DNA from: Chamaecyparis obtusa
Taxonomy: Eukaryota > Streptophyta > Pinopsida > Cupressales > Cupressaceae
Length of the DNA: 64,000 nucleotides
Assembly: GCA_027943335.1 (NCBI GenBank)
Contig: BSBK01000765.1
Coordinates: forward strand, 379,001-443,000
Direction of reading: 5' to 3'
Part shown: positions 36,822-48,369 of the stretch, piece after piece
Numbering within the stretch: the first letter of the stretch is position 1
How the letters are laid out: each line of letters begins with the position of its first letter
Translations under genes and position numbers: made by a program
Notes under the pieces: model-generated
Databases searched by the model: none
Told to the model about the DNA's origin: nothing
Seen by the model: the letters and a program-made list of their open reading frames with translations, nothing else

Positions 36822-38523
36822 TGAATAGAGGTAAAATGGATTCAACCGTATTCAAATGTATAGGGGGGAATATGAGATCTATGAGATCCAATTTGATCAA
36901 CCACAAGGTTAATACATAATTGAATCAATTTTGTGAAGAATACGGAAGAGAGAGAAAGTAAATCCACTATTTCCCTATGGAGGAAGATATATATCTTATG
37001 TTTGGAAATATGAAATAATTAAAATACAAATACTAACTTCAAATTAGGGCAAATCTGGAAAATGTTGAATTTTGATGTCTGTGTACACTTTCGGGAAAAT
37101 CTGAAACCTATCCTGAACTGGAAATGCCGAGACAGAGAAAACTCAAAAATCTTTCTCCAAGATGACTTAACTCAGGTTTGACCCTCATAAAAGGTTAAAT
37201 ACTACATTCTTTATTTGAAGTCTGATTCAAATTATGTTCACAGATCTCAGAAGTTTGCCGAAAAGGGTATCCAAATTTGGTCTCAGATCTAAAATTCCAC
37301 ACTTGTACCTACAAGAAAAGGAGGATTTTTGTTGTTTGTTTGAGGGGTTTGCCTTGGTCAAACCTTGGTTTGGAATCAACCTTAATATTGAAATTTAAAT
37401 AAGAATGCTAGCAAGTAGTAGAAAATGATCTAACAATGAAGCTATGCAATTCAATAGATATGCAATTGTATTTTGAATGTAAACAAGTATATTGATATGA
37501 AAGCTTGAACAAAACAATAAATGTAAATCAAACCTCCATGATTGTACGCTTGGAATCCACGATGATAAGAGAATGAAATGGATCATGAATATGAACAAAG
37601 GACCTTGAAGGAAGATCACACCATCATAATGGCTAGATCTAGGGTTTGAAAGAATAATCTTGAATGTTTGAACCAAATCCCTTCAATGGCTTGAGTGCTT
37701 GAATCCTTGATCTTCAATGGAGAACTTGGATGGAGAAGAAGACTTGAATGCTTGAATGGATGCTTGCTTGATCACCTTGAGAGCTTGAGAGAAATTGCTT
37801 GAGGATGAGATGTGAAAATGAGAGAGGAAGGCCTCCTTTTATAGTGAACTAGGGCACAATCCTCTAGAGCGGCCACCTTTGAGAATTAAATCCCAATTAG
37901 GTCCCAACCTTTGGAAAATATACCTAGATTAAATGCAATTAAAGGATTTACCATCCTGAAACCCGAAATGTCCAACTCGGAGGCAGGAAAATAATTTTCC
38001 CAAAAGCCCGATGCCCAAAAATTTTGAATTCTGGAAATTTGAAGGAAGGAGGAAAAATCGAGGTTGGACCTGACCTAGTTAGGTTTGAGCTCAATCCTGA
38101 CCTAGTTAGGTTTGAGCTCGACCCTGACCTAGTCAGGTTTGACCTCGACCCTAACCCTGGTCCCAGATTGACTCAGAATCAAGTCAAGAGGTTCTGGGGA
38201 TGCCCAGAAACTTAGAACTGATGCCAGAACATGATAGAATGTCAGGGATAGACATAAAATCCTATGATTATTGTGATGAAGGCTAGGATGATCTATTTCT
38301 ACATCCTACCTAGAAAATAGAGTCATAGAGGAGGGAAATTACGGAGAATCCTCGGGATCCTAACCCTAATTTCACCTAGAATGAAGCAGAAAAGAAGTGG
38401 AAAGCTGGTAGAATGCCAAATCAAAGAAAAGATCAATTCAAGGCATTCGATGTGACCCCAAACCACTTACTCGGAGGGCTAAATGCTCTTATCATGGAAG
38501 TGCTTCCAATTTAAGATGATACA
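36822..38523. mobile_element. Solo LTR inside lectin intron 2 (copy X2)
   Basis: A 1.7 kb insertion that starts TGAATAG and ends GATGATACA. It is preceded by CTTAT (36817-36821) and followed by CTGAT, a one-base-changed version (CTTAT in the unit 1 copy at 1205-1209). The intact gene shows the uninterrupted site CTTATCATTC at 59258. No internal coding region is present, so it is read as a solo LTR left by LTR-LTR recombination. It carries the 27-bp minisatellite. The family is not named. The first ~500 bases (to 37318) have no counterpart in the window because unit 1 starts later. Confidence 0.75.
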
Positions 38524-38528
38524 CTGAT

Positions 38529-38622
38529 CATTCAAAGGATTCTATTACAATGATAATTTATGAAATATAATCACTGAAGAATACCTCATCACTACTTTTA
38601 GCCCAGAGGGCTTCTCTAGAAA
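38529..38622 (-). pseudogene. EULS-like lectin exon 2 end and intron 2 part (copy X2)
   Basis: Same content as 1210-1303: part of intron 2 and the last ~38 bases of exon 2. It is the other half of the copy whose exon 3 is at 36602. Exon 1 of this copy is gone; homology switches at about 38625 to the 3' flank of the next gene copy. Confidence 0.75.
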
Positions 38623-38626
38623 CAAG

Positions 38627-39762
38627 AGTGGGGCCATATTTTGATTATAGAGTCAGCTTACTTAGAGTTAGTTTTAGGATGTTAACAAGCACACATACCC
38701 TAACCAAAAGGTAACAAATGTCAAAGGAAGATAAATCATAATGTAGAGAAATGCCTAGCTTATTAGCCAAGTTTCCACAATATCCAAATTTCTATATTCT
38801 AAAGGGAGGGATGCAGGGACAACAAGAAAGGAAAAACTTGGGGTAGGTTTGATTAGGGTGAAAATTTTCAGTCCAGATCTACGTGAATAGTCCAAACCCT
38901 CTCATGGACTAGGACTTATGCTTATGCATGCATAATTTGTTTCCTCTTCCTCTGAAATAACCTTCTCCATTATCAATATTAAAAACCTCATTTAGTGCTA
39001 TCCATTTATCTGTTAGCCATTCAGATAATTCAACATTGAGGGATTTAGGTTCTAGAACTTACCTATTAGGGCCTTGAACGAAGCTCGTTTATGGCCTCTT
39101 CTACATCTATTTTTGGGAAGGCAATCTTGATGATCTCATCTTTTTTGCATTTCCTAATAGATTGTGACATATGTTCTTTCTTCTGCTTCTATTGAGTCGA
39201 TCTATATATAGGTCCCTTGAATCTTGTCTTCCCCTTCCTCTCCTGTGGAAGTTTCAAATCGGATTGAAGATTGACTTTGGGAATGTTGCAGGGGATCAAC
39301 CATTTCAAACAGTATCTCTATACAATTTTGTATTCTATCGTTTTACATTTCTCCACCAATGTCCTTCTGATGAAAGTGCGTCATGAAAATCAGAACAGTT
39401 CAATCTCAAAGTCATTGCAAAGCATTTTTCTCATATTTTTTTTCTAACATTATTTTAAGAGGTTATTAAATTTATCATATCAAACCTTACTATTTAATAC
39501 AAGTTTTTTATTTATAAAAAAAATCATAGTATCAATTGAAATTCTTAATTTCTATCTCATATATCAAACCGGTAAAAAATTTCAAAGAGTCACAAGTCAT
39601 AACATATCGATAGTAACGGTGTATTAAAAGACCTTTATTTATTTATAAGATAGATCAGATAGACCCACATATGGTCCTGGTCTCCACACTGAGAAGTTAC
39701 AAACTAGAAATATACATAACATTAGAGATAGCATATTTATGGCTAACATATATTTCCATGCA
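38627..39762. repeat. Lectin 3' flank, copy Y2
   Basis: The segment between the two lectin copies of locus 2. It is nearly identical to 2949-3418 on the left and to 58330-59042 on the right, and it includes a conserved minus-strand frame (see 58346-58640). Non-coding otherwise. Confidence 0.7.
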
Positions 39763-40070
39763 TCATATATCCGTGATTTTCCAGAGCTGATTATCTTCGG
39801 TGGTCGGCTTCTCCACCAGAATTTTGAAGACCTCGTCCTCCTCCTCTGCAGTCCAGACAGAGGTGCTCCGGGTCCTTGCTATAAAAGCGAATGGTGCTAT
39901 CCTTCATAACCTTCTTCCATTTCTGCCAATTATACATACACAACATAGACATATTAATACGAAATGAATAAATATAACAGACATATGGAATACGAAATGA
40001 ATAAATACCTGAGATGGGTCACTGTGATCAACAGGAACAAGCCTTGGATTTCCTCCTGGCAGGATGCCAT
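39763..40070 (-). pseudogene. EULS-like lectin gene with two internal deletions (copy Y2)
   Basis: ATG at 40070 and the TGA at 39763-39765 match the intact gene, and flanks are nearly identical to it, so this is a recent copy. One deletion inside exon 1 (about 40056) removes most of the first domain. A second at about 39866 joins the middle of exon 3 to exon 2, removing what corresponds to about 59147-59355, including intron 2. The second junction shares the bases GCT with both parents. No functional lectin can be made. Confidence 0.85.
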
Positions 40071-41030
40071 ACTTGCTTATAGTTTAGAAAACAAGATGTA
40101 GAAAGCAATGAACAATACAAATGACCGAGTACACTTGCCTTCGTAGGTTGTGGTTCGATGGTGTTTATATAGGGCACAATAAGGAATATTAGTAAATAAA
40201 GATGTATGAGTGGAAGGGAATGGAATAAGTTATTTCTTTCCTTAAATCTTTAGAGAGAAAAGATTCAACGAGTTGTTACACACTTGTGTAGCTTTCTTAT
40301 TATAACTTTAACATCTCTCTGATTGTGTAAGCTTGCGGAGAAGGGTTCTCATCTCAAACGGGTGTCATATACACATCATTTATTTCCCATTATTTATCAT
40401 CTCTTTTTGTTATCACAAAAAAATAGACTCTTTCTTGTGGCTCTGAATTAATGAGAAATCTGATGTATTAGGCCATGCTTATAAGGCCCGGATTTATTCC
40501 TTCTCAATCATATATACATCATTTATTCGCCGATCTTTATTTTCTCTTCTTTCTTATGGATATGCTAGAAATATTCACATATGTTTTGGCTCTTAGTTTC
40601 ACTTGGGTGGGAAACTATTCGCCTTCATTTTAGTCCACACAAGGCCTGGGCTTTGATTGTTGTATTGACCGTTTTTACACTTTTGGATCGTATATGACAC
40701 ACTCTGTTAAATTATTAGACCATATGAATTGATAAATATTTATAAAACTATAAGTATGACACTTAAATTTTTTATTAAATTTGTTATAGGCAATTTAGTA
40801 TTTTATATGTATGAGATATGTGTATGATAAATTATGTTATTTTATAATATATATGTTTCTATTTTGATTATTATATATTCATATTAATTTAGATTTTTAA
40901 AAAAATAGAATATATGATTTAAAAACTTGTTTTATATTTTTATATTATTTATTATATATTTATATTAGTTTACAATTCTTTTAAAATAAAATATATGAAT
41001 TTTCAAACTTGTTTAATTTATTTGAAATTT
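40071..41030 (-). promoter_or_regulatory. Lectin 5' flank, copy Y2
   Basis: Nearly identical to 59702-60715. It includes the minus-strand TATATAAAC about 95 bases before the ATG and continues into AT-rich DNA that is absent from unit 1. It may still be able to start transcription of a broken gene. Confidence 0.55.
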
Positions 41031-41640
41031 TTGTCGTAGGCCTAAAACTATAGGCACCGATTGAGTGGAAGATATTTTTCTCCTTTTTAAAAATTTTGTA
41101 TTTTAACTAAAGTATAGTTGCAATTTTATTAACAAAATATATTTACAAAATTCATTTTTTTGTCACTTCATTGGCTAATAACTTTTAGGGACAAGGGTGC
41201 TTATAAGGTAGATTTTTTGATGAGTACAAAAATGAAGGTGCTTTATAAGGTAGAATTTATTATTTATTATTATGTTATTATGCAAAACATATTTTTTAAT
41301 TTGTATTTTAAAAGTATATTTTATTAAGAAAATTTAAAATGAATGCAATATTTTATTGAGCTATTTAATCAATGCAAATACATTATAATTATTACTTAAT
41401 AAATTATATTTTATATCATATATTATATGAATAGTAATATTTATAATATTAAATTATCTTTCTATTATATTATACTATATTTATATCATTACTAAATTAA
41501 AATAAAATAGTCTAATGTTTTAATTTATTACCAATTATATTATATCTTATACTATATTATATTATATTTATATTATTAATTAAATACATTTTTATGTTAT
41601 TTATGGTATTATATTAGATTATAATAATAGCATACTTTAA
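41031..41640. repeat. AT-rich repeat
   Basis: Counterpart of 3971-4498 and 60716-61325. Non-coding. Confidence 0.65.
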
Positions 41641-42174
41641 TTCCACCTTCCATGGGGAATGATAGATATGGTGGAATCTCTTCCACAACAATAAATCTCT
41701 TGCCTTAACCCAAGGTTGTTCTGCTAGACATTGGCATCATAAGAGTATTAAATGTATTATGGACATTCTGGAGAACAACAACCTTATCAGTTGGGAAATT
41801 TTTAGTAACAACTATGGTCTTCCTAATTATCACAAAAGAACTTACAACATGATTAAGAATGCCTGTGCTCCCCTTAGCCTTCCCCGCAATACTAATGTGG
41901 ACTCCCATATGTACCTCTCCTTTTGCGGAAATGATGGATCTGTCCTCCCTAAAGATAAAGATAAAGACATCTATAGGATTCTCAATCATGACACTTCGAT
42001 TACTGATCACATCAATTCCCTTTGGTATGTTGACACTAGTCCCTTTGACTGGCAGAAAGCTTTTGAAAAGTTCTGGAAATCTTCTATCCCCCCAAAAATT
42101 AAGTGTTTTAGATGGCATCTCATGCTTAATAGATTGCCTATTAGAAGCCATCTTGTTGGCTATGATACTTTGCT
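41641..42174 (+). pseudogene. Truncated LINE ORF2 tail with zf-RVT-like domain, copy 2
   Basis: The best-preserved copy. The frame from ATG 41759 is open to 42175 and contains the FDWQKAFEKFW and PPKIKCFRW...NRLPIRS signatures of the zf-RVT domain that follows the reverse transcriptase in plant LINEs. It ends at nearly the same point as copy 1 (about 5030), so the truncation predates the duplication. No polymerase or endonuclease is present. Confidence 0.75.
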
Positions 42175-42812
42175 GTAGGCCTAAAACTATAGGAATTATA
42201 TATGAATTTTCAAACTTGTTTAATTTATTTGAGATTTTTGTCGTAGGCCTAAAACTATAGGCACCGATTAAACTTAACTAGTTATTAATAATTCATTTTT
42301 TAGGTGCAAGATATTTTTCTCTGGCTAATAACTTTTAGGGACAAGAGTACTTATAAGGTAGATTTTTTTATCTATAGGCACCGACTGAACTTAACTAGTT
42401 ATTAATAATTCATTTTTTAGGTGCAAGACATTTTTCTACAAGGGCTCTTATAAGGTAGATTTTTTTATCAATACAAAAATTAATGTGCTTTATAAGGTAG
42501 AATTTATTATTTATTATAATGTTATTATACAAAACATATTTTTTTATTTGTATTTTAAAAGTATATTTTATTAAGAAAAATTAAAATGAATGCAATATTT
42601 TATCGAGCTATTTAATCAATGCAAATACATTATAATTATTACTTAATAAATTATATTTTATATCATATATTATATCAATAGTAATATTTATAATATTAAA
42701 TTATCTTTCTATTATATTATACTATATTTATATCATTACTAAATTAAAAAAATAGTCCATGGTTTTAATTTAATACCAATTATATTATATTTTAAATTAA
42801 ATTATATTATAT

Positions 42813-42818
<6 letters not shown>
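42175..42818. repeat. AT-rich repeats
   Basis: Counterpart of 5031-5740. Contains tandem ~130-base segments with the ATAGGCACCGA motif. No gene. Confidence 0.65.

Positions 42819-42893
<75 letters not shown>
42819..42893. repeat. (TA)n microsatellite
   Basis: About 37 TA units at the 3' tail side of the minus-strand LINE insertion. It is absent at the matching place in unit 1 (about 5745). Confidence 0.85.
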
Positions 42894-42897
<4 letters not shown>

Positions 42898-43308
42898 ATC
42901 AGTAAACGGCCGAAGCCTTGATTTTATTTATTTAAAATTTATCTTTTTACATTTTCCTCCGTTCGTGTGGGCACTGGTAGGAAAGAACGGGGAAGAAAAC
43001 CTCCAGTCTGGCTGGGGACTTTAGTCCAAAAATAATATATCAAGTTTAGAGTTCCTACAAGCGTAGGATTACAAAGCTCCACTTGATGGAGTCGGAGAGG
43101 GCATTCCCTCTTTAATACACATTAAAGGAGGCATACCTCCATGATAGTGAACATAGATCTTCATTAATCTTTTAAATACAATGCTCTTTTAAGAAGAACT
43201 AATGAGCATTCCCATCTTGTGCCGTACATTTATTTATATTGAGATTACATGTACCTTGCTCTTATCTTTAGAGCTAATGAGCCTTCCTTTAACTTTAACT
43301 ATGCTTTA

Positions 43309-43415
43309 TGTTCTCTCATCGTCGCTCTTCGAGTATTTGCCTTAGCTTTGATAAGTTCTCGAGCCTCCTTTTCTTTATTTCTGCCTTTTTGGTCTGTTAT
43401 GGTTTTCCTGTATAT
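43309..43415 (-). other. Lys/Arg-rich exon-like frame inside the LINE insertion
   Basis: On the minus strand a TTTTGCAG acceptor-like site is followed by 34 open codons rich in Lys, Arg, Glu and Ala, ending in TAG. It could be part of the LINE 3' region, a captured last exon, or chance. No family is recognised. Confidence 0.25.
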
Positions 43416-43962
43416 CTGCAAAATAGATAGATGCCATGCCACCTCTACTCTCCTAATTTACAGTTAATTAATCATTTTCATGATTCAATCCTCATTAAGC
43501 TAGTTCAGGTTAGGTATTGATGAAATAATGTAATTGCAAATCTTAATCCATGAGTTAGTCTACTAAATAAAACATTACCATCTAAGTCCATTTCTATTGG
43601 CAGTCATGCTATAAGCTTTATTTCATTATTATGAACATAAGAAATTTAAGAGCACTTTCGGAGCCTTTTAATTTGTCAGAACATTTTCTATTTTAAGGAT
43701 TATCATTTTTGTGATCGATGAGACTTCATTGTAGGTTGGCATGTCCCTAATAGATGATGATTGTTTTGACTAAATGAGATGTTAACTTCTTACATTCCCT
43801 ATCTTGAGGTCTATTATGTAAGAGGGCAATATATATATGAGTGTGTGTTTGTGCGTGTTTGTGTGTTTATTTTTGCATTTTTATATTATACTCACAAATG
43901 TTTCTATTCCTTTACATTTATTCACATCTAATCTTGATTTCCTATTTTGAAATCATTTTTCT

Positions 43963-44246
43963 TCAACTTCTGAGTTCTTCTTTCAAACTCTCATGAATTT
44001 CTTCAATTTCTTGCCTGTCAGCTCCTAGGTTAGCTAACTTATCTACGTCTATATTGCCCTCCCTGTAAATGTGATTCACTGTATAATCTCCTATAACTTC
44101 AAGAGATTCCATTATTTGTTCAATAGCACTATTTAGTTTCCAGTTCGGCATTCTACCCTGTCTTATTGCATTTATAATAATAGCTGAGTCTCCTTGAATT
44201 GCAATTCTTTTTAGCCTCCATTTTTTGCACCATGCCAGACCTAATA
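43963..44246 (-). pseudogene. RNase H-like domain of LINE ORF2 (C-terminal)
   Basis: The minus frame reads GDSAIIINAIRQGR, then NWKLN, then HIYREGN-x-D-LANLGA and ends at 43963. These are the landmarks of the RNase H domain (RVT_3) found at the C-terminus of plant LINE ORF2: the Gly-Asp-Ser strand, the HxxREGN motif and the Asp before LANLG. In LINEs the domain removes the RNA strand during target-primed reverse transcription. Only about 95 residues remain, so the enzyme is dead. The poly-T at 44249-44266 bounds the fragment. Confidence 0.75.
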
Positions 44247-44948
44247 TAAATTTTTTTTTTTTTTTTTTTATATTATTAATTAAATAAATTTTTTTTTATT
44301 ATGTATGGTATTAGATTAGATTATAATAATAGCATACTTTAATTCTAATTATTCTACTTGATATATTATATTATTTTATCAATAAACTAATAAATTATTT
44401 TTTATATTAATTTTAAATTATAAATATACGAATAATTATTAAATTATATTATTTTTATTAAAATTATTAATTTATTTTTATAATATATATTTTATTAATG
44501 TATGAATAATTATTATAGTATATTAATATACTCCTAATTAAACTATTTTTTAGTAGGTACAATTCCTTCTTAAATAATTTTGGCAACATTTGGGAGGAAC
44601 TACGTTGCAATGCAACATTGATATTTTTTAATCACAAATAGAAGTTTCTATTTGTATATTATTATTGATTGAAAATCTTTCATAAATAAAACACAAGAAT
44701 TTATTTTCTAGTTTTACATTTTGTATGTTTATTAAAATGATCAAACTATCATAAATTAATCATATGACATGTAAGGGTGAGCATCAAATTCTAGGTCTGG
44801 TCGACACTTATAGAGATGGCATTTGAATTGTAATTTTTCAATACTATAGTTATGGAAATTTGTGTAAATTGAAATAATTTTAAAAAAAAATTCTCTAAAG
44901 ATTTTAGTGTTTTTATAATATTTTTGAAATATCTTAAAAAAATTATAT
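44247..44948. repeat. AT-rich repeat
   Basis: Starts with a poly-T run and then follows 5760-6444 of unit 1 closely. Non-coding. Confidence 0.65.
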
Positions 44949-45824
44949 TTGTTAAAAATTCTTATCTATCTTAGATGGTGTGTTGTCTTGTGCCTTGGTG
45001 ACTTGGGTGTTGTGGATGACCCTCTTCTTTTTGTCTCTTGTATTGGAGTTTATTTTAGTAGGCTCTTTTTGTGCCTCCCTTCCCTATTTGTGAGGGTTAG
45101 TTTAACTTTTTTTATTTGTTTATTTGGCTGTTGTGGTCGACAGCTCGATGTTGTGGTGCAAATCCCTATTGAAGTGGGGTTTCATTCTAAGGCTCAATGG
45201 TAGTTGAAGGTTACTCTTCTTCTTCTCTCTTCTTCCCTTCTTCCTATTAAAGTGAACGTTCCTATTGAGATGGAGACATGACCTATTGAGGTGGCTTGAT
45301 GCTAAATGAAAGAGGTGGGAAGGGTTAGTTGGTGGTCTTCTCTACCACTTGGTTCTATTGAGGTTGGTTAGAATATGCTTGAGTTTTCTATTTCAACTTT
45401 CCTTATCTCAACTTTCCCTATTGAGTCGGGTTTCTCACCTTTGTCGGTGTCAAGGATTATTATCGCTGGGCTAGGTCTTTATTGGATGGATTGTTATTTT
45501 CAAAGGAACTTTTCTTGTATCTTCTTTTTTTTGGTAGGATTTGGTTTGCTGGTTTGGGGAGCCTTCCAAAACCCCACTTCTCTAATCAAGGTTGACAAAG
45601 CCTTTCAAAACCATAATGTCATGGTGTAGCTGAAGCTTAATCTATTCATGTATTTAAGAATTTCTTTTTTGAATTCTGGTTTGGTACTGCAAAAGGTTAT
45701 GGTTTAGGGAATCCTTAAAATCCCCATGATGGTTCTAGGTCCCAGGTTAAAACACAAGTTTTCTTCAAGTGGTTCTTTTTCATGCCTTTCTTTCATGTTT
45801 GATTGGATCCTGAAAATTTTCAAG
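44949..45824. repeat. R unit copy in unit 2
   Basis: Nearly identical to 6445-7320, including the point where element A is inserted. Its frames are broken differently from unit 1, which argues against a coding role. Confidence 0.75.
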
Positions 45825-45829
45825 GGCCC

Positions 45830-48369
45830 TATTGGTACTCATCAAAATCCATATAGTTTTGAGCCCATAGTCAGAAAGTTCTCCTAAGGCAATGTTCAGT
45901 GCTTCAAAAGAATAGTTTAAAAGACCTAAGTTCAACTGCATACAAAGATAGGGCCTGTTGATTTTCACGGAATGGCACTTAGGACATGTGTTCCTCGCAT
46001 TTCATTCGGCATATGAAATTGGTTACAACTCCCAAAATCCAATTCTGACAAGTTTTAAAGATACCCATTTGGAGGCCAATGCTCAAATATGCACATCGCA
46101 TTCTGTCTGATTTTCACTGAATGGCTTACTTTGAGTGTTTTTATCTGAAACCTGGATGATAGTCTCGATGAAAGGAATATTGTGTCATATTTTAGACATG
46201 AGAGTGTGTCTCCATGTCAGTTTTTAGGTTCCTAAGGGTTTGAATAATTAGTTTACCAGGCCTCTTTTGATTGCATTTTGTTCAATTTTCTTGAATTTGG
46301 GAATGCAGTTTTGAAGTTGCCTACTTTAAGGTCATGCAACTTGTATCCCGTCAGTGGTTAGGAGGAATTGAAGGTTGATCAATAATATAGACATGGAAAT
46401 GATTCACCCTGATGAGTTTCAGATCATGACCAATTCGATTGATTACTTTGCTCGATTAGTTCCAAGCCCAGTTTATGCATTTTTACTATGTTTCAGTTCA
46501 GGATGTTCTGGAGGCATGAATTTGAAGATTAATTCTTGATAGCCAGTTGAGCTTTTGTTGAATCTGATTGTATCCTTGTTTTCTATGTGTCAGAGAGATA
46601 ATCTATCTAGGGTTTCAGACCATCAAGGTTAGGTTTGACGTGATTGCAAGATCGGACAAAAGGTGTTCAATAATGATGAAAAGTATAGATAGAATAACTT
46701 TGCAAAGTAGTCATTTTCCAAAACTCGTAGCTTTTTGATAGATTCTTGTCTCCAATTGAGGGTTGTTTTTTGCGTTCCTTACATATGATTCTTCTACTAG
46801 ATTCAGTGGCTCACCCTCAGCTCATCATTTGATATTTTTAATCCATCTCCTTCAGTGGTAGTTTGCAGTGATTTTGATTTGTCTTTGCTAGTAATTCTAA
46901 ATGAGCATTTTCAAGTTTTAAAATCTCCTGCCCTGTTCATCTATGGGTGAATCCCTTTGAAAGGATGTTTCTCTATAATACAAAGTTTGTACTCACCAAC
47001 TTTTAGCTTCCAAGGATTAATTTTTGTCAGTGATTTAATGGTGCGAGTGGGGGTGTGTTACTTAGATTTGGTGACTGGCGAAGTAATAGAAATTGAAACT
47101 TTTTAAAGTTTTCGGTTGTCCATAATGGATCCGATGGTAGATGCCAGTCATTTTGGTTGTGTTTGAGGTTCGGGTGTTTTAATTTGAAATTTATTTAGGC
47201 TAGACCCGCTTGGGGTCCAGCCTACTTCATTATTTTGGAGTAGAACTTTGTCAGCTTGATTACATCAAGCCGTTGGAAATTGATGAGTTTAAAGACAAGG
47301 CTTGAGGATATCAAAGTGAATTAGAGGACAATGGAGTCAGCTCCAAAGATGATTGTTAACTAGATTTTCACAAGCTTCAGAAGGTTGTTTCCATGAACCA
47401 TTGACAACATTCTCTTAGCTTGCACTAGAGATTGGTTTTGATAATCATTAAAATGTATTAAACACAAAATTATTTTGTGAGATATCATTTTTAGCAAATG
47501 CAATTAATCATTGTGAGGCCAAATTCAATAATATTACAGAGCAATTAGCATTTGTTAAATGAATGAATTATGGTCAAGTCTTTTATTAGAGACATTTTCG
47601 TAAATATAACACAAAGTATGAAAGTTTATTGAAGCAAGTGTCAAAGGAAATCAAGTTGGGAGAACATTATCTTGTTGTTAATATTCTTAAAAGCATGGAG
47701 AAGGCATTTGGCTTTCCATTTTCAAATGTAAAGGGTGTTGTAGGCACCAATAATGAGAGTTTATACCATTCAAATATGGGCTATAGACCGGTCTTGTTTC
47801 ACGTGAACCAAACAATAGATGGAGGAAGGAGTGCTACACATTTTTCATCTCCCATGTGAGCATCAAGTGTGAGTTACCCATCAAGGAAAGAGAGCTGCAC
47901 ATGTTGGTGGAAGTGGTGTGTTCCATCCTACAGATCTCTGAGCTAAGACAATGTTGTGTGCATTGGGAGGGGTGTGCACACCATTTATCATGGACAGTAT
48001 GCAACACCCATCATATTTGCAGGCCTGCAAACTATTGTTGGATGCACACAAGTACCTAAGCACAAACAAAATCTTGTTTGCAGATATCTACGTGGGGCTT
48101 TCTGAGAATGGGGTGCATTATGCGGTTAATCCCACATACACCAAGAGGGTAATGGAAACAATGGAGCATGTGCAGGCCTCAAGGAGGGTGTGAGGTTGTT
48201 GCTCACAGGCTTGAAGAGGTAATGAAAGCATGAGGCACACATAGGTATGGGACTGTGCTTTTGGGATTTTAATCCCACATTTATCCATTAAAATAACTAT
48301 GAGTTTTTTAAATACAAGAATGCTCGGGTGTAATGTGAAGTGATGAAAAGGAAATAAAACATCTGGCTG
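45830..48369 (+). mobile_element. Element A, 5' LTR truncated (unit 2)
   Basis: Begins at the same insertion point (GGCCC 45825-45829, then TATTGG) as the unit 1 element. It stops about 2.54 kb into the LTR, matching about 9865 in unit 1. It then joins the middle of element B's LTR. The body, 3' LTR and right target duplication are gone. Confidence 0.85.

Larger units (their letters stand above)
42894..44246 (-). mobile_element. LINE insertion with RNase H remnant, copy-specific
   Basis: A 1.35 kb block present only in unit 2 within otherwise duplicated AT-rich DNA. Minus-strand 3' sequence (GGCTTCGGCCGTTTACTGATCAAA then TA repeats) looks like a plant LINE tail. The upstream part carries an RNase H-like domain (43963-44246). 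The element is 5'-truncated. It entered after the segmental duplication, or was lost from unit 1. Confidence 0.65.

Noticed and set aside
36822..38523. Helitron or CACTA explanation for the intron 2 insertion
   Set aside because: No CTRR end, no A/T insertion site and no inverted termini. TG...CA ends with a 5-bp duplication fit an LTR better.
39171..39386. Plus-strand 71-aa frame, also at 58451-58666
   Set aside because: Conserved only because the DNA is recently duplicated. The opposite strand has the more protein-like frame.
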